This document shows positions 23,261 to 31,512 of a stretch of DNA of 37,559 nt, one piece after another. Source of the DNA: Lentisphaerota bacterium (GTDB lineage: Bacteria; Verrucomicrobiota; Lentisphaeria; Victivallales; Victivallaceae); contig SUWB01000034.1 in the NCBI GenBank assembly GCA_015061745.1, positions 1 to 37,559 of the forward strand. The letters are read 5' to 3'. The number at the start of each line of letters is the position of its first letter. Position 1 is the first letter of the stretch. The notes below the pieces were generated by a model that was given only the letters and a program-made list of their open reading frames with translations, was not told the origin of the DNA and ran no database searches. The position numbers and the translations under genes were made by a program.

Positions 23261-24358
23261 ATGGAAATATTGCATTTTTCAATGAATGATCCGGCAGGCT
23301 ACGGATTGCCCCGGGTGCGGATCCCCGCAGATTGCTGGCGTAACGGACTGGTCGTCCGGATGCCGAATCATCTGGGAGATGCGGTTATGGCTCTGCCTGC
23401 TTTGCTTTCTTTGAGCAAACTGGTGCCGGAGCACTGCGGACTGTTTGTGGTCGCTCCTGAAATGTTCAGACATTTTTATGCTGCCATTCCGCAGGTCGGA
23501 ATGTTTCTGGGGCTTCAAAAGGCCCATACCAACTGGTCGTGGCGTGAGATCAAAGAGTTGAAAAAAGTTCGTGCCGGAGTCGGGGTGTTTTTCAATAATT
23601 CCCCCCGGGACGTGATCGCTATGCGTCTTGCCGGAGTTCCGAAACTTTATGGTGCTGCCGCAAGAGGGCGTTCCATACTGCTGAGTCGCGGATTCAAGCT
23701 GCGCCGTCAGCAGATCCCCGGTGTCCGGGCAGGGGAACATCTCTGTTCCAGATATCTTGCCATTACGATGGCATTGGGAGCTCCCGCCTGGGATGGCACA
23801 TTGCCTGAGTTTTCCTTTTCCCGTTCCGGTGATGAAGCCAAAGAAAAAATCTGGTCCTGGTGTGAGCACCCTGAAATGCTGCTGCTGGGACCGGGGGCTG
23901 CTTACGGTGATGCCAAGTGTTACGACAGTGCCAACTATAACAAATTGGCCCGCTGGTGGATCGAGCGGGGCGGCGTGGTGGTCGTTGCCGGGGGCAAATC
24001 TGAAGCCGATACCGGGGCCGCCGTCTGTGCGGGACTTCCCGCTGAAAAGTGTGTTAATATGTGCGGACAGACCGATTTGCAGGAATTGATGCAATTGATC
24101 CGTTTCAGTCGTTTTATGATCTGCAATGACTCCGGAATTATGCATTTGGGGGGAGCATTAGGCAAAGAAGGGATTGCTGTTTTCGGATCGACAGATCCCA
24201 CGGCGACCGGGCCGATTTCCGCCAAATGGCAGTGTATTTCAAACCGGAGCAAGTGTTCTCCCTGTTTCGAGCACGTTTGCCCTCTGGGGCATAAGGAATG
24301 TATGAAGCAGGTCGGGGTTGAATTTATTATTGAACAATTGCAAAAGAAAGGCTTTTGA
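23261..24358 (+). CDS. waaF: GT9 family glycosyltransferase (heptosyltransferase II-like)
   Basis: A 365-residue GT-B enzyme of glycosyltransferase family 9. Motifs: VVRMPNHLGDAVMALPALLS at the N-terminus (WaaF-like R/PxWxGD region), GPGAAYGDAKCY at the sugar-nucleotide binding loop, ICNDSGIMHLGGALG and FGSTDPTATGP in the C-terminal half, and a Cys-rich end SKCSPCFEHVCPLGHKECM, seen in LPS heptosyltransferase II. It adds a heptose (or related sugar) to the LPS inner core on the cytoplasmic face of the inner membrane. The symbol is by similarity only, since the core of this lineage is unknown. It starts ten bases after the DMT gene. Confidence 0.75.
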   Translation: MEILHFSMNDPAGYGLPRVRIPADCWRNGLVVRMPNHLGDAVMALPALLSLSKLVPEHCGLFVVAPEMFRHFYAAIPQVGMFLGLQKAHTNWSWREIKELKKVRAGVGVFFNNSPRDVIAMRLAGVPKLYGAAARGRSILLSRGFKLRRQQIPGVRAGEHLCSRYLAITMALGAPAWDGTLPEFSFSRSGDEAKEKIWSWCEHPEMLLLGPGAAYGDAKCYDSANYNKLARWWIERGGVVVVAGGKSEADTGAAVCAGLPAEKCVNMCGQTDLQELMQLIRFSRFMICNDSGIMHLGGALGKEGIAVFGSTDPTATGPISAKWQCISNRSKCSPCFEHVCPLGHKECMKQVGVEFIIEQLQKKGF

Positions 24359-24413
24359 AAGTTCTGTTTCAAAGGGCCGTTTTTGAATCTTGTCATAAGG
24401 AGTAATTTTATCT

Positions 24414-26408
24414 ATGGGAGAGTTGGTCTTTCAGGATATCAGAGTTGTTTGGGATGAGCATACGCTTGCATTTTCCAATTCCGGTTACAGCCGCACTGTT
24501 TCTCTGGCGTCTCCAGTGCCGCATACTTTGGAAATGAAAGACGGCAGCGGCAGGATCTTTGCCTCAGAAAATACTCTCTCCTACGATGCGGATTTTTACG
24601 GACTGACCGGTAAAAGCGAGCAGAAAAAGTGGCACCTTGAAACTTTTAACGCCGCTGTGATGAAAGATCTTCCCTTTGAAAGCGATCACGTTCTTGTGAC
24701 ATTGCGTTATTTCGATGACTTCAGTCACGCCCGTTTGACCCGGGAGTTTTTTCTCTATCCCGGAGTTGGAATGTACGGTGTCCGCAACAAGATCAAAACG
24801 CCGGTTCTGCCGGACTGCAGTGTGCCCTGCCGTCCCGGCTTGCGTGAGGAATATATCCGATTTGCCGCCGCACACGGTAATGATATCCGTTTCAACAAGG
24901 AGCCTGTGGTGGAAATACTGCACCCGGCTCAGGGATTCAAGCCGGTTGCGGCTGTGGAGTTTGCCGGACATACCGATGTACACGATACACCGGTGAGAGA
25001 ACACAAACTTGCTCCCGGAAATGATTTGTACACCGGCAATCTGCTTTTTTGTGAAGATGAAACAGAAGCCGGGTTTATGATCCTTCAGGAAGCTCCCCCG
25101 TCAACGGAACGGCGTGAAAAAGAATCCTTTGATTTCCGCCTGTCCGGGAATGGTGATATCATCAGTCTGGGCTGGGGCTTTACGATGGAAGAACTCATTC
25201 AGAATGAAACCTTTGTTTCCTACCGCAATGCAGTGGGTATCTATCATAATGCAGAAGAAAAAGACCGGCTTCTCAAAGAGTATTGCCGTGCCCGTTTCAA
25301 CTACGGTAAAGAGTATTACGGTGTTGTCTGCAACGCCTGGGGATGCGGCCGGTTCGGTGAATTTCTCAATCCCCGATTCCTGGCAGATGAAGTCAAAGGT
25401 GCTGCCGAATGCGGTGCTGACAGCTATCAGGTCGATGACCAGTGGCAGTTCGGCAACCTGGGGGATCTGATGGTCAGGTGCAAAGATGTGGTGCTCCGGG
25501 AGTTTTGGAACATCAATCCTGAAAAAGTGGAAAATGGTTCTTTTGATTCCCTTATGGAACTTGCCCGTAAATGCGGTATCAAGCTGGCTCTCTGGATCGC
25601 TCCCAGTTTCAGTAAAAGTTATCAGGATTACGAAGAATTTACAGAATTGCTGCTGGATTTTCACCGGCGGTACGGTTTTGAACTCTTTAAGGTCGATGGG
25701 GCTTATTTTTCAAGTTATCGTGCTGAGCAGAATTTTGAAAAGCTGCTCAAAAATACAGCTCTCGCCAGCGGTAAAAAGATTTTCTTTAATCTGGATGTGA
25801 CTGCCGGTATGCGGGGAGGGTATTTCAAGCTGCTGGAATACGGAAACCTCTTTCTGGAAAACCGTTATGCCTGTCACAACTGGGGAATGGGATATCATCC
25901 TTTGCGGACACTGCGGAATGCCTGGAATCTTGCCAAATATGTGAGATTGCAATATCTTCAGCTTGAAGTGCCTTACTGCGGAGATGTGCTTGATGAGTTT
26001 TACATTTCCCGCAATGAAACAAATCCCAATGTCTACCCCTGGGAATTCTGGTTTGCAGTTTCTTTCTTTGGCAATCCTCTGCTCTGGTTTGCTCCTTCAA
26101 CGGTCAAACCGGAATACCGGGCTGTTTCGGCAAAGATGATCGGACTTCATAAAAAGTACCGTGAGGAAATTTTTGCAGGCGTGATCTCTCCTGTGGGGGA
26201 TGAACCCGGTGCAGATGCTTTGAGCGGTTTGGTTTCCCGCAGAGACGGAAAGGAGCAGTTTATGGTGCTTTTCAGAGGACACGAAGCTGAAAAATCCGCT
26301 TTTGCCACTGATTGCAGCTGGGAACTCCTTGCCGGAAAAGCCGAATTTGCAGACGGAAAGGTCATTATCCCTGAAAAAGCCTCTTATGCTATCCTGAAAC
26401 GGAAGTGA
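24414..26408 (+). CDS. GH36-like (clan D) alpha-galactosidase-type glycoside hydrolase
   Basis: A 664-residue protein. The N-terminal about 270 residues form a beta-sandwich, then a barrel. The barrel carries YQVDDQWQFG, LALWIAPSFSKS, FELFKVDGAYFSS with the candidate nucleophile Asp in KVD, FNLDVTAGMRGG, and a candidate acid/base Asp in VPYCGDVLDEF. This arrangement resembles GH36 alpha-galactosidases. A short beta domain ends the chain (FMVLFRGHEAEKS). There is no signal peptide, so it should act on sugars inside the cell. AAGGAG at 24397-24402 supports the start. It sits between waaF-like and EamA-type genes of the same operon. Confidence 0.7.
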   Translation: MGELVFQDIRVVWDEHTLAFSNSGYSRTVSLASPVPHTLEMKDGSGRIFASENTLSYDADFYGLTGKSEQKKWHLETFNAAVMKDLPFESDHVLVTLRYFDDFSHARLTREFFLYPGVGMYGVRNKIKTPVLPDCSVPCRPGLREEYIRFAAAHGNDIRFNKEPVVEILHPAQGFKPVAAVEFAGHTDVHDTPVREHKLAPGNDLYTGNLLFCEDETEAGFMILQEAPPSTERREKESFDFRLSGNGDIISLGWGFTMEELIQNETFVSYRNAVGIYHNAEEKDRLLKEYCRARFNYGKEYYGVVCNAWGCGRFGEFLNPRFLADEVKGAAECGADSYQVDDQWQFGNLGDLMVRCKDVVLREFWNINPEKVENGSFDSLMELARKCGIKLALWIAPSFSKSYQDYEEFTELLLDFHRRYGFELFKVDGAYFSSYRAEQNFEKLLKNTALASGKKIFFNLDVTAGMRGGYFKLLEYGNLFLENRYACHNWGMGYHPLRTLRNAWNLAKYVRLQYLQLEVPYCGDVLDEFYISRNETNPNVYPWEFWFAVSFFGNPLLWFAPSTVKPEYRAVSAKMIGLHKKYREEIFAGVISPVGDEPGADALSGLVSRRDGKEQFMVLFRGHEAEKSAFATDCSWELLAGKAEFADGKVIIPEKASYAILKRK

Positions 26409-26412
26409 CTCT

Positions 26413-27318
26413 ATGACTCCTGTTGCCTTCGGGCTGATATTACTTTCCATTTTTCTGCACGTGGGGTGGAATCTTATCAGCAAAAAAAGTCAGCCTTCAG
26501 CGGCTTTTTATCTTTTGACTTCTGTGACCTCTTTTCTGCTTTATGTTCCCTGTGTCTTTTTTGCCGGGATCGAGTGGGGGGCTTTGGGGGCAAACTTCTG
26601 GGGAATGGTCTTTTTGAGTATTCTGTCTGAAATACTCTACTTTATAGGGCTTTTCAAAACTTACCGGAGTACAGATATTTCACTTGCCTATCCTATGGTC
26701 AGAGCTCTGCCGGTGCTGCTGGTTGCCGCTGTGACTGCGGTATGCGGTATCGGAAAACCCCTCAACGCAGTGGCTGTTGCCGGAATGTTTATCGTTTTTG
26801 CCGGCTGTTTGTTAATGCCTCTGCAAAGTTTTTCCCAGTTTTCTCTGCGGAATTATATGACACCGGTTTTGGGATATATGATCCTTGCCGCCTGCGGGAC
26901 GACCGGATATACGATTTTTGACGGTTTGCTCATACCGCAAATTCTGGCTCATACCAAAGGCAGTGACCTGGCAGCCACAGGGGCCTTTATTTCTCTTTTG
27001 GAGCTTGGCATTACCACGGGGTTGTCGGTTTATGTCCTCAGCAGAAAATCAGAACGTGAAGAACTTAAAAAACTTTTGGGCCGTTCCTGGACGCCCCATA
27101 TTTGCGGTATCTGTTCTTCTTCTGCCTACATTCTGGTGGTGCTTGCTATGCCCCGGGTGACAAATTTGAGTTATGTACAGGCCTTCCGGCAGATGAGTTT
27201 GCCTCTTGGAGTGGCTGCCGGAGTGTTTATTCTGAAAGAAAAATGTCCTGCCGTGCGGCTGGCGGGAGTGGCCGCCATTGTGGCCGGACTGATTATTACA
27301 GCTCTGAAACAGGGGTAG
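26413..27318 (+). CDS. EamA/DMT family transporter
   Basis: A 301-residue membrane protein with about ten hydrophobic segments arranged as two EamA repeats. Typical pieces are LHVGWNLISKKSQPSAAFYLL at the start, DISLAYPMVRALPVLLVA in the first repeat and TNLSYVQAFRQMSLPLGV with VAAIVAGLIITALK in the second. DMT exporters carry small metabolites across the inner membrane. It follows the GH36-like gene after four bases and is the last gene of the operon. Its 3' end overlaps the convergent phosphoethanolamine transferase gene by 23 bases. Substrate unknown. Confidence 0.85.
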   Translation: MTPVAFGLILLSIFLHVGWNLISKKSQPSAAFYLLTSVTSFLLYVPCVFFAGIEWGALGANFWGMVFLSILSEILYFIGLFKTYRSTDISLAYPMVRALPVLLVAAVTAVCGIGKPLNAVAVAGMFIVFAGCLLMPLQSFSQFSLRNYMTPVLGYMILAACGTTGYTIFDGLLIPQILAHTKGSDLAATGAFISLLELGITTGLSVYVLSRKSEREELKKLLGRSWTPHICGICSSSAYILVVLAMPRVTNLSYVQAFRQMSLPLGVAAGVFILKEKCPAVRLAGVAAIVAGLIITALKQG

Positions 27319-28936
27319 AGCGGTTTTTCATCGTCTCATATTCAACGCTCCGGGTGGAAACACGCCGGGGCGTTTTTTTGTAGGCGGGATTCAGTAATGA
27401 CCGTTCCGGCAGAAAACAATTGGCTTTGAGGTTCGCAAGTTCCATAAGCAAGTGGGGCAGATCAGAGGAAAGAAAAGGAATTTTTGCCGCCCGGGCAGCA
27501 GCTTTTTTCAGTTCCGGACGGGCAAAATGGGGCGACAGCCACAGAAACATTGGGATCTCTGCCGTGGCGGCAGTGGGGAAAAGGTCAGAGTGGCCCGCAA
27601 AATTATCTTCTTCGTAAAGGGATTCGCCGTGGTCAGCCAGATAGAGAAAAAAGCTGTTTTGGTTTTGTTTTTCAAGAAGTGAGATGAGGCGGGTCAGGTT
27701 TTTGTCCAGATAGTGCAGAGAATTGTCATATTCATTGATTATTTTTTCTTTGTGCGATGCTTGAGCTGAGCTCTTGAAAACACTTGCTGCTTTGGGGTAA
27801 GTACTGCTGTATTCCCAGTGATTTCCAAGCAGTTGGATGATAATAAATTTTTTTCTGCAAGGTGATTGCAGGATTTCTGAAAAAACATCAATGATTTTAC
27901 TGTCCGGTTCCTGTTTGGGACGTGCCAGGGAAATGAAGTGATCCGAACGTTTGGCGGCAGCAAGAAAGGGCAGCTCTTTTTCTGAATCAGGCATCTGATT
28001 GCAGATATACCAAACCTCGAAACCGGCTTTGCGGAATATGTCAGGCAGGGAAGGAAAATGGGAAAAATGTTTCTTTTCTCCCCGGTAAAGCGTAAGCAGT
28101 TCCGGCAGGGCAAAAATAGTCATCGTGTGGGGAGTTACGGCATCGTCAAAACGGATGATTTGTTTTTTCCGCACCATCTTTTTCAGTTCTGGAGTTGTGT
28201 TTTTACTGAAACCGTAAAATGAAGAACGCCGCCTGGAATGGCTTTCGCCGATGACCAGCACATAGAGTGCTTCAGCGTCATCGTGTGAGACGGTCAGGGA
28301 ATTGGCTGCTTTCTCAAGATTCTGGTGAAGCCTGACACTTTGCCAGGATTGCAGAAATGACTTCAGTTTTTCAGCCGGGGTGCGGATATGAAGCTTTTTC
28401 GGGGGGATCACACTGTTGAAAAAGAAAAGAACCGCTCCCGTGAAAAGCAAAAGGAGCGTCAGAAGATTTTTGTTTTTTTTGACAGTAAAAATAATGATTC
28501 CCGCTGCCGGATAAAGAAGCAGGATCGCCAATGTGGTGAAACGCAGCAAAAAGAGCTGAAAGAATCCTTTTGCTTCGTGCCAGGGCGCGACCCTGATAAG
28601 CTGCCAGATGCCGTAATCAAAAGTTGTTCCGAAGTGGATCAATAAAAAGATGTCCAGTAAATTGAAAATTCCGGCACCGATGCTGCCTGCGATCATAAGA
28701 GCCCAGGCAGCTTTACGGGGGATCCGGGGCAGCAGCAGAATGAAAAGTGTTCCGGCAATTCCCCTGAGAAGCAAAGTGACAAGCAAGTTGCCCCATTGTG
28801 CTCCTGTAAAGGAAAACAGCCCGAAAATCATCTGAAGCAAAAGAGGAAAGAGCAGCAGCCAGGTGAAAAAAAAGTTCCACCGGCACAGAAAATCTTTCTG
28901 CGGCAGTGGAACTTTGATATTCTGGAGTTCTTCCAT
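27296..28936 (-). CDS. phosphoethanolamine transferase-like protein (EptA/EptC family)
   Basis: A 546-residue protein. The N-terminal about 175 residues contain five hydrophobic segments. The rest is a periplasmic alkaline-phosphatase-fold sulfatase domain. The nucleophile region is VIGESHSRRRSSFYGFSKN, with Ser232 right after GE where EptA enzymes usually have Thr and EptC-like ones Ser. Metal-site motifs LADHGESLYEEDNF and GHSD follow near residue 440, and LLGNHWEYSSTYP and NEYDNSLHYLD are typical of the family. Such enzymes move phosphoethanolamine (or phosphoglycerol) from phospholipid onto lipid A, core sugars or other glycans at the periplasmic face. The C-terminal tail of about 20 residues is encoded across the terminator of the convergent operon. 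Last gene of the hisB operon. Confidence 0.8.
   Translation of the reverse strand: MEELQNIKVPLPQKDFLCRWNFFFTWLLLFPLLLQMIFGLFSFTGAQWGNLLVTLLLRGIAGTLFILLLPRIPRKAAWALMIAGSIGAGIFNLLDIFLLIHFGTTFDYGIWQLIRVAPWHEAKGFFQLFLLRFTTLAILLLYPAAGIIIFTVKKNKNLLTLLLLFTGAVLFFFNSVIPPKKLHIRTPAEKLKSFLQSWQSVRLHQNLEKAANSLTVSHDDAEALYVLVIGESHSRRRSSFYGFSKNTTPELKKMVRKKQIIRFDDAVTPHTMTIFALPELLTLYRGEKKHFSHFPSLPDIFRKAGFEVWYICNQMPDSEKELPFLAAAKRSDHFISLARPKQEPDSKIIDVFSEILQSPCRKKFIIIQLLGNHWEYSSTYPKAASVFKSSAQASHKEKIINEYDNSLHYLDKNLTRLISLLEKQNQNSFFLYLADHGESLYEEDNFAGHSDLFPTAATAEIPMFLWLSPHFARPELKKAAARAAKIPFLSSDLPHLLMELANLKANCFLPERSLLNPAYKKTPRRVSTRSVEYETMKNRSTPVSEL
27344..27379 (+). terminator. terminator of the six-gene operon, inside the convergent gene
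   Basis: AACGCTCCGG (27344-27353) pairs with CCGGGGCGTT (27364-27373, one mismatch or wobble), followed by seven T. It lies within the last codons of the gene on the opposite strand. Confidence 0.75.
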
Positions 28937-28943
28937 TGATTTT

Positions 28944-30149
28944 TCAGCCTTTTTTGACCGGCCACTTCAAGCGTTCAAAAAGCAAAAGCGATACAAAGAT
29001 GAGCAGACACAGCGGCACCAGCAGAACACTGATCCGCAGAGAGAACATATCTCCGAATTTTCCCAGCAGCCAGCTCAGTAAACCGCATCCCGGTGTTCCC
29101 GCACAGGAAAGAATGATGTACACAACCGTGGAATCCAATTCCGGCATCCGGTCGGTACAGTAGCTTTGACTGCTGGGCCACAGGGGGGAGCAGGAAATTC
29201 CCAAAAGCAGGAAAAGAAAATAGGCAAGATAGAGAGAGGTTGTGAAACTGAGCAATATCCCCCCAAGAATACCGCTTCCTGCTGTAAACAAAAGCAAATG
29301 AAAGAGCCGTTTCTGGGGAATTACTGCCGCAGAACCAAGTCTGCCGACAATCATACCAACTGAGAAGATCAAGGTCGCCAGAGCTCCCTGCAAAGGCGTG
29401 GCACTGAAGTTTATCCGTACAAAACTGGACGCCCAGAATGTCAGACCGAATTCAGCCCCGCCGCCGAGAAACATCAGACAGAAAAAGATCCAGAATCTCC
29501 CTGATTTCATAATGGTGCAGGTGTGGCTGCAGACTGTGGAAAAGTCAACTTTTTCTTTTTTGAAAACATTTTTCTTTCCGGGCAGCAGAAAAAGAAGTGC
29601 CGGAGGAATGGAACAAAGAGCCACTCCGGTAAGAATATACCGCCAGTTGACCTGAAGTGTCAGCAGAACGCCCACCAGCAAGGTCATCAAAACGATACCT
29701 ATGGACCAGAAGCCGTGTCCGAAGTTGATGTAACGGCTGGGTTCATCATCTTCGTGAAGCTCCTGAAGCACAGGGGTACACAAGCCCTCTACAATGCCTT
29801 CTCCGAATCCGGCAACAGCAAGAGCAAGGAAAATAATTCCGTAAGACGGAGCCACCGCTGCAAGGCCGATCCCCGCTCCCATAAGGAGCACTGAATAGCC
29901 GACAGTAAGCCTTTTTCCCCAGCGTCCTGCCAAAAAACCGCAAAAAATCATTGCAATGACCATAAAGAGACTGCGGCCGATCTGCAGGGCTCCGCCCGCT
30001 CCCTGACCTCCTGATTCAAGAGGAAAATTCAAGGTGCGGGCGATTTCTATGAGGACAACAGGAACAATTACAGAACAGCTGGAATAGGCGATGTAGGTTG
30101 CAAAGGTTGCAAAGTCATACCTTCCCAGCTTGCGCAAGGAAAATCCCAT
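28944..30149 (-). CDS. MFS transporter
   Basis: A 401-residue major facilitator with 12 hydrophobic segments. The loop 2-3 motif is GFLAGRWGKRLTVGYS (the family's GxLaDrxGrr signature in modified form). GFGEGIVEGLCTPVLQEL resembles sugar (fucose/FHS-type) permeases. A charged central loop GKKNVFKKEKVD separates the halves. AGGAG lies upstream of the ATG at 30149. It starts 20 bases after hisB and ends seven bases before the transferase gene, so the three form one operon. The substrate is unknown; sugar or a small metabolite is most likely. Confidence 0.85.
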   Translation of the reverse strand: MGFSLRKLGRYDFATFATYIAYSSCSVIVPVVLIEIARTLNFPLESGGQGAGGALQIGRSLFMVIAMIFCGFLAGRWGKRLTVGYSVLLMGAGIGLAAVAPSYGIIFLALAVAGFGEGIVEGLCTPVLQELHEDDEPSRYINFGHGFWSIGIVLMTLLVGVLLTLQVNWRYILTGVALCSIPPALLFLLPGKKNVFKKEKVDFSTVCSHTCTIMKSGRFWIFFCLMFLGGGAEFGLTFWASSFVRINFSATPLQGALATLIFSVGMIVGRLGSAAVIPQKRLFHLLLFTAGSGILGGILLSFTTSLYLAYFLFLLLGISCSPLWPSSQSYCTDRMPELDSTVVYIILSCAGTPGCGLLSWLLGKFGDMFSLRISVLLVPLCLLIFVSLLLFERLKWPVKKG

Positions 30150-30169
30150 AGGGTGCAGACTCCTGTTTT

Positions 30170-30757
30170 TCAGAGAGAGCCTTTGGTCGAAAGTACGCCT
30201 TCGACCCGGGGATCAACATAGGTTGCCTGATCCAGTGCTTTGGCAAAGCCTTTGAAGACAGCTTCGAAAAGGTGGTGGACTTCACCGGAACAGATCATCC
30301 GGATATGCATATTGAGTCCCGCATTGGTACAGAGAGCTTGGAAAAACTCATAAAAAAGCCGGGCATCAATATCTTTGATCATCGGAGCAGGAGGTGTTAC
30401 ATCATAGTAGAGTCCGGCACGTCCGGACAGATCAAGGGCAATCATAACCAGAGTTTCATCCATAGGCAGCAAAAAGTTTCCGTAACGGCGGATACCTTTT
30501 TTATCTCCGGCAGCCTTGACAATTGCCTGACCGAGAACGATGCCCAGATCTTCCATTGTGTGATGATAATCGACCTCAATGTCTCCTTTTGCCTTGATTT
30601 CAAGGTCAAAGAAACCGTGGCGGGCAAACAGATTGAGCATATGATCGAGGAAAGGGATCCCCGTATCAATGGCGGCTTTTCCGCTGCCGTCAAGTTCAAG
30701 GCGGACGAAGATGTCTGTTTCGCCGGTCGTACGGCGGATTTCAGCGTTGCGGCTCAT
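30170..30757 (-). CDS. hisB: imidazoleglycerol-phosphate dehydratase HisB
   Basis: A 195-residue monofunctional IGPD, sixth enzyme of histidine synthesis (imidazoleglycerol phosphate to imidazoleacetol phosphate), cytoplasmic. It has the two Mn-binding repeats: FLDHMLNLFARHGFFDLE and VDYHHTMEDLGIVLGQA in the first half, and MHIRMICSGEVHHLFEAVFK in the second, plus RRYGNFLLPMDETL. The start MSRNAEIRRTTGET at 30757 with GGAG upstream is standard; the ORF to 30817 would run into the promoter. No phosphatase (HisB-N) domain is fused. No other his gene is in the window; it leads an operon with a transporter and an envelope enzyme. Confidence 0.96.
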   Translation of the reverse strand: MSRNAEIRRTTGETDIFVRLELDGSGKAAIDTGIPFLDHMLNLFARHGFFDLEIKAKGDIEVDYHHTMEDLGIVLGQAIVKAAGDKKGIRRYGNFLLPMDETLVMIALDLSGRAGLYYDVTPPAPMIKDIDARLFYEFFQALCTNAGLNMHIRMICSGEVHHLFEAVFKGFAKALDQATYVDPRVEGVLSTKGSL

Positions 30758-30808
30758 AATTTTTTTTCTCCGTATTGATAAAATAGAAATCTTGTCATTC
30801 ACACCCAT

Positions 30809-30837
30809 AATATACACCGGAAAGCTTTTTTTTTCAA
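30809..30837 (-). promoter_or_regulatory. promoter of the hisB operon
   Basis: On the minus strand TTGAAA (30837-30832), 17 bases, TATATT (30814-30809), about 50 bases before the hisB ATG. Confidence 0.7.
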
Positions 30838-30950
30838 GGGAACCGGAAGCTGTCCGGAAGTGAAAGGTGGGGCGGCGGAAAAGATAAGTTGAGGTATAGA
30901 AAAGTTGGGGGTGGGAAAATTTATTGAAATTTTTATTTTTTTTATTCTTT

Positions 30951-30982
30951 TTGACTTGACTTTTTTCTTGTTTTGGTATATT
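30951..30982 (+). promoter_or_regulatory. probable promoter of the mraZ (dcw) cluster
   Basis: TATATT (30977-30982) preceded by overlapping TTGACT hexamers (30951-30956 and 30956-30961), giving spacers of 20 or 15. This is the only clear TATATT promoter in the window without a 17-base spacer. G-rich TGGGG/TGGGA motifs at 30868-30917 lie just upstream. Confidence 0.5.
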
Positions 30983-31038
30983 TTAGGTATTGTTAGGGTT
31001 GAAAAGGAATAAAAAAGTATTAAAAAGGATTTTGAAAA

Positions 31039-31512
31039 GTGATTTTTGTCGGAGAATATGATTACACTGTTGATCCTCAGGGGCGCATTTCTCTGCCCGG
31101 AGAATGGCGGGGTGACGGCGAAAATTCCTGGGTCGCATTGCCGGAAGGCAGTGAGGCTCTGCTCCTTATGCCTGAGGCTGCTTTGCTTTCCTTTTTTACG
31201 GAACTGCAAAAATTGTCTCTGGCTGATCCTGCGCTGCGTCTTGTGGTGGCCAGACTTGGATCACTCGCCCGGAATTGCCGCTGTGACCGGCAGGGGCGGA
31301 TGACTCTGATCAGGAGTCAATTGGAGTCGGCAGGAATAAATAAGAATATCAAGCTGATCGGGGCAGTGACTCATATCCGTGTCTGTGCTCCTGAAAAATG
31401 GAATCCTCAGGAAGTCGACGGGCGAATCACAAATTCTCTCGGAAGTGTTGAAAGAATCGGTAATGATAACGGTGCTCTTGCGGCATTGGTGGAAGGGATC
31501 CTTGACTTATGA
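31039..31512 (+). CDS. mraZ: transcriptional regulator MraZ
   Basis: A 157-residue MraZ with two SpoVT-AbrB-like swapped-hairpin repeats: YTVDPQGRISLPGEWR (about 9-24) and CRCDRQGRMTLIRSQLESAG (about 76-95), the latter with Arg in the usual DxxGR signature. MraZ binds direct repeats upstream of its own gene and regulates the dcw cluster. The start is GTG with AAAAGG about ten bases upstream. Its stop overlaps the rsmH ATG, as in most genomes. Gene order confirms the call. Confidence 0.93.
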   Translation: MIFVGEYDYTVDPQGRISLPGEWRGDGENSWVALPEGSEALLLMPEAALLSFFTELQKLSLADPALRLVVARLGSLARNCRCDRQGRMTLIRSQLESAGINKNIKLIGAVTHIRVCAPEKWNPQEVDGRITNSLGSVERIGNDNGALAALVEGILDL

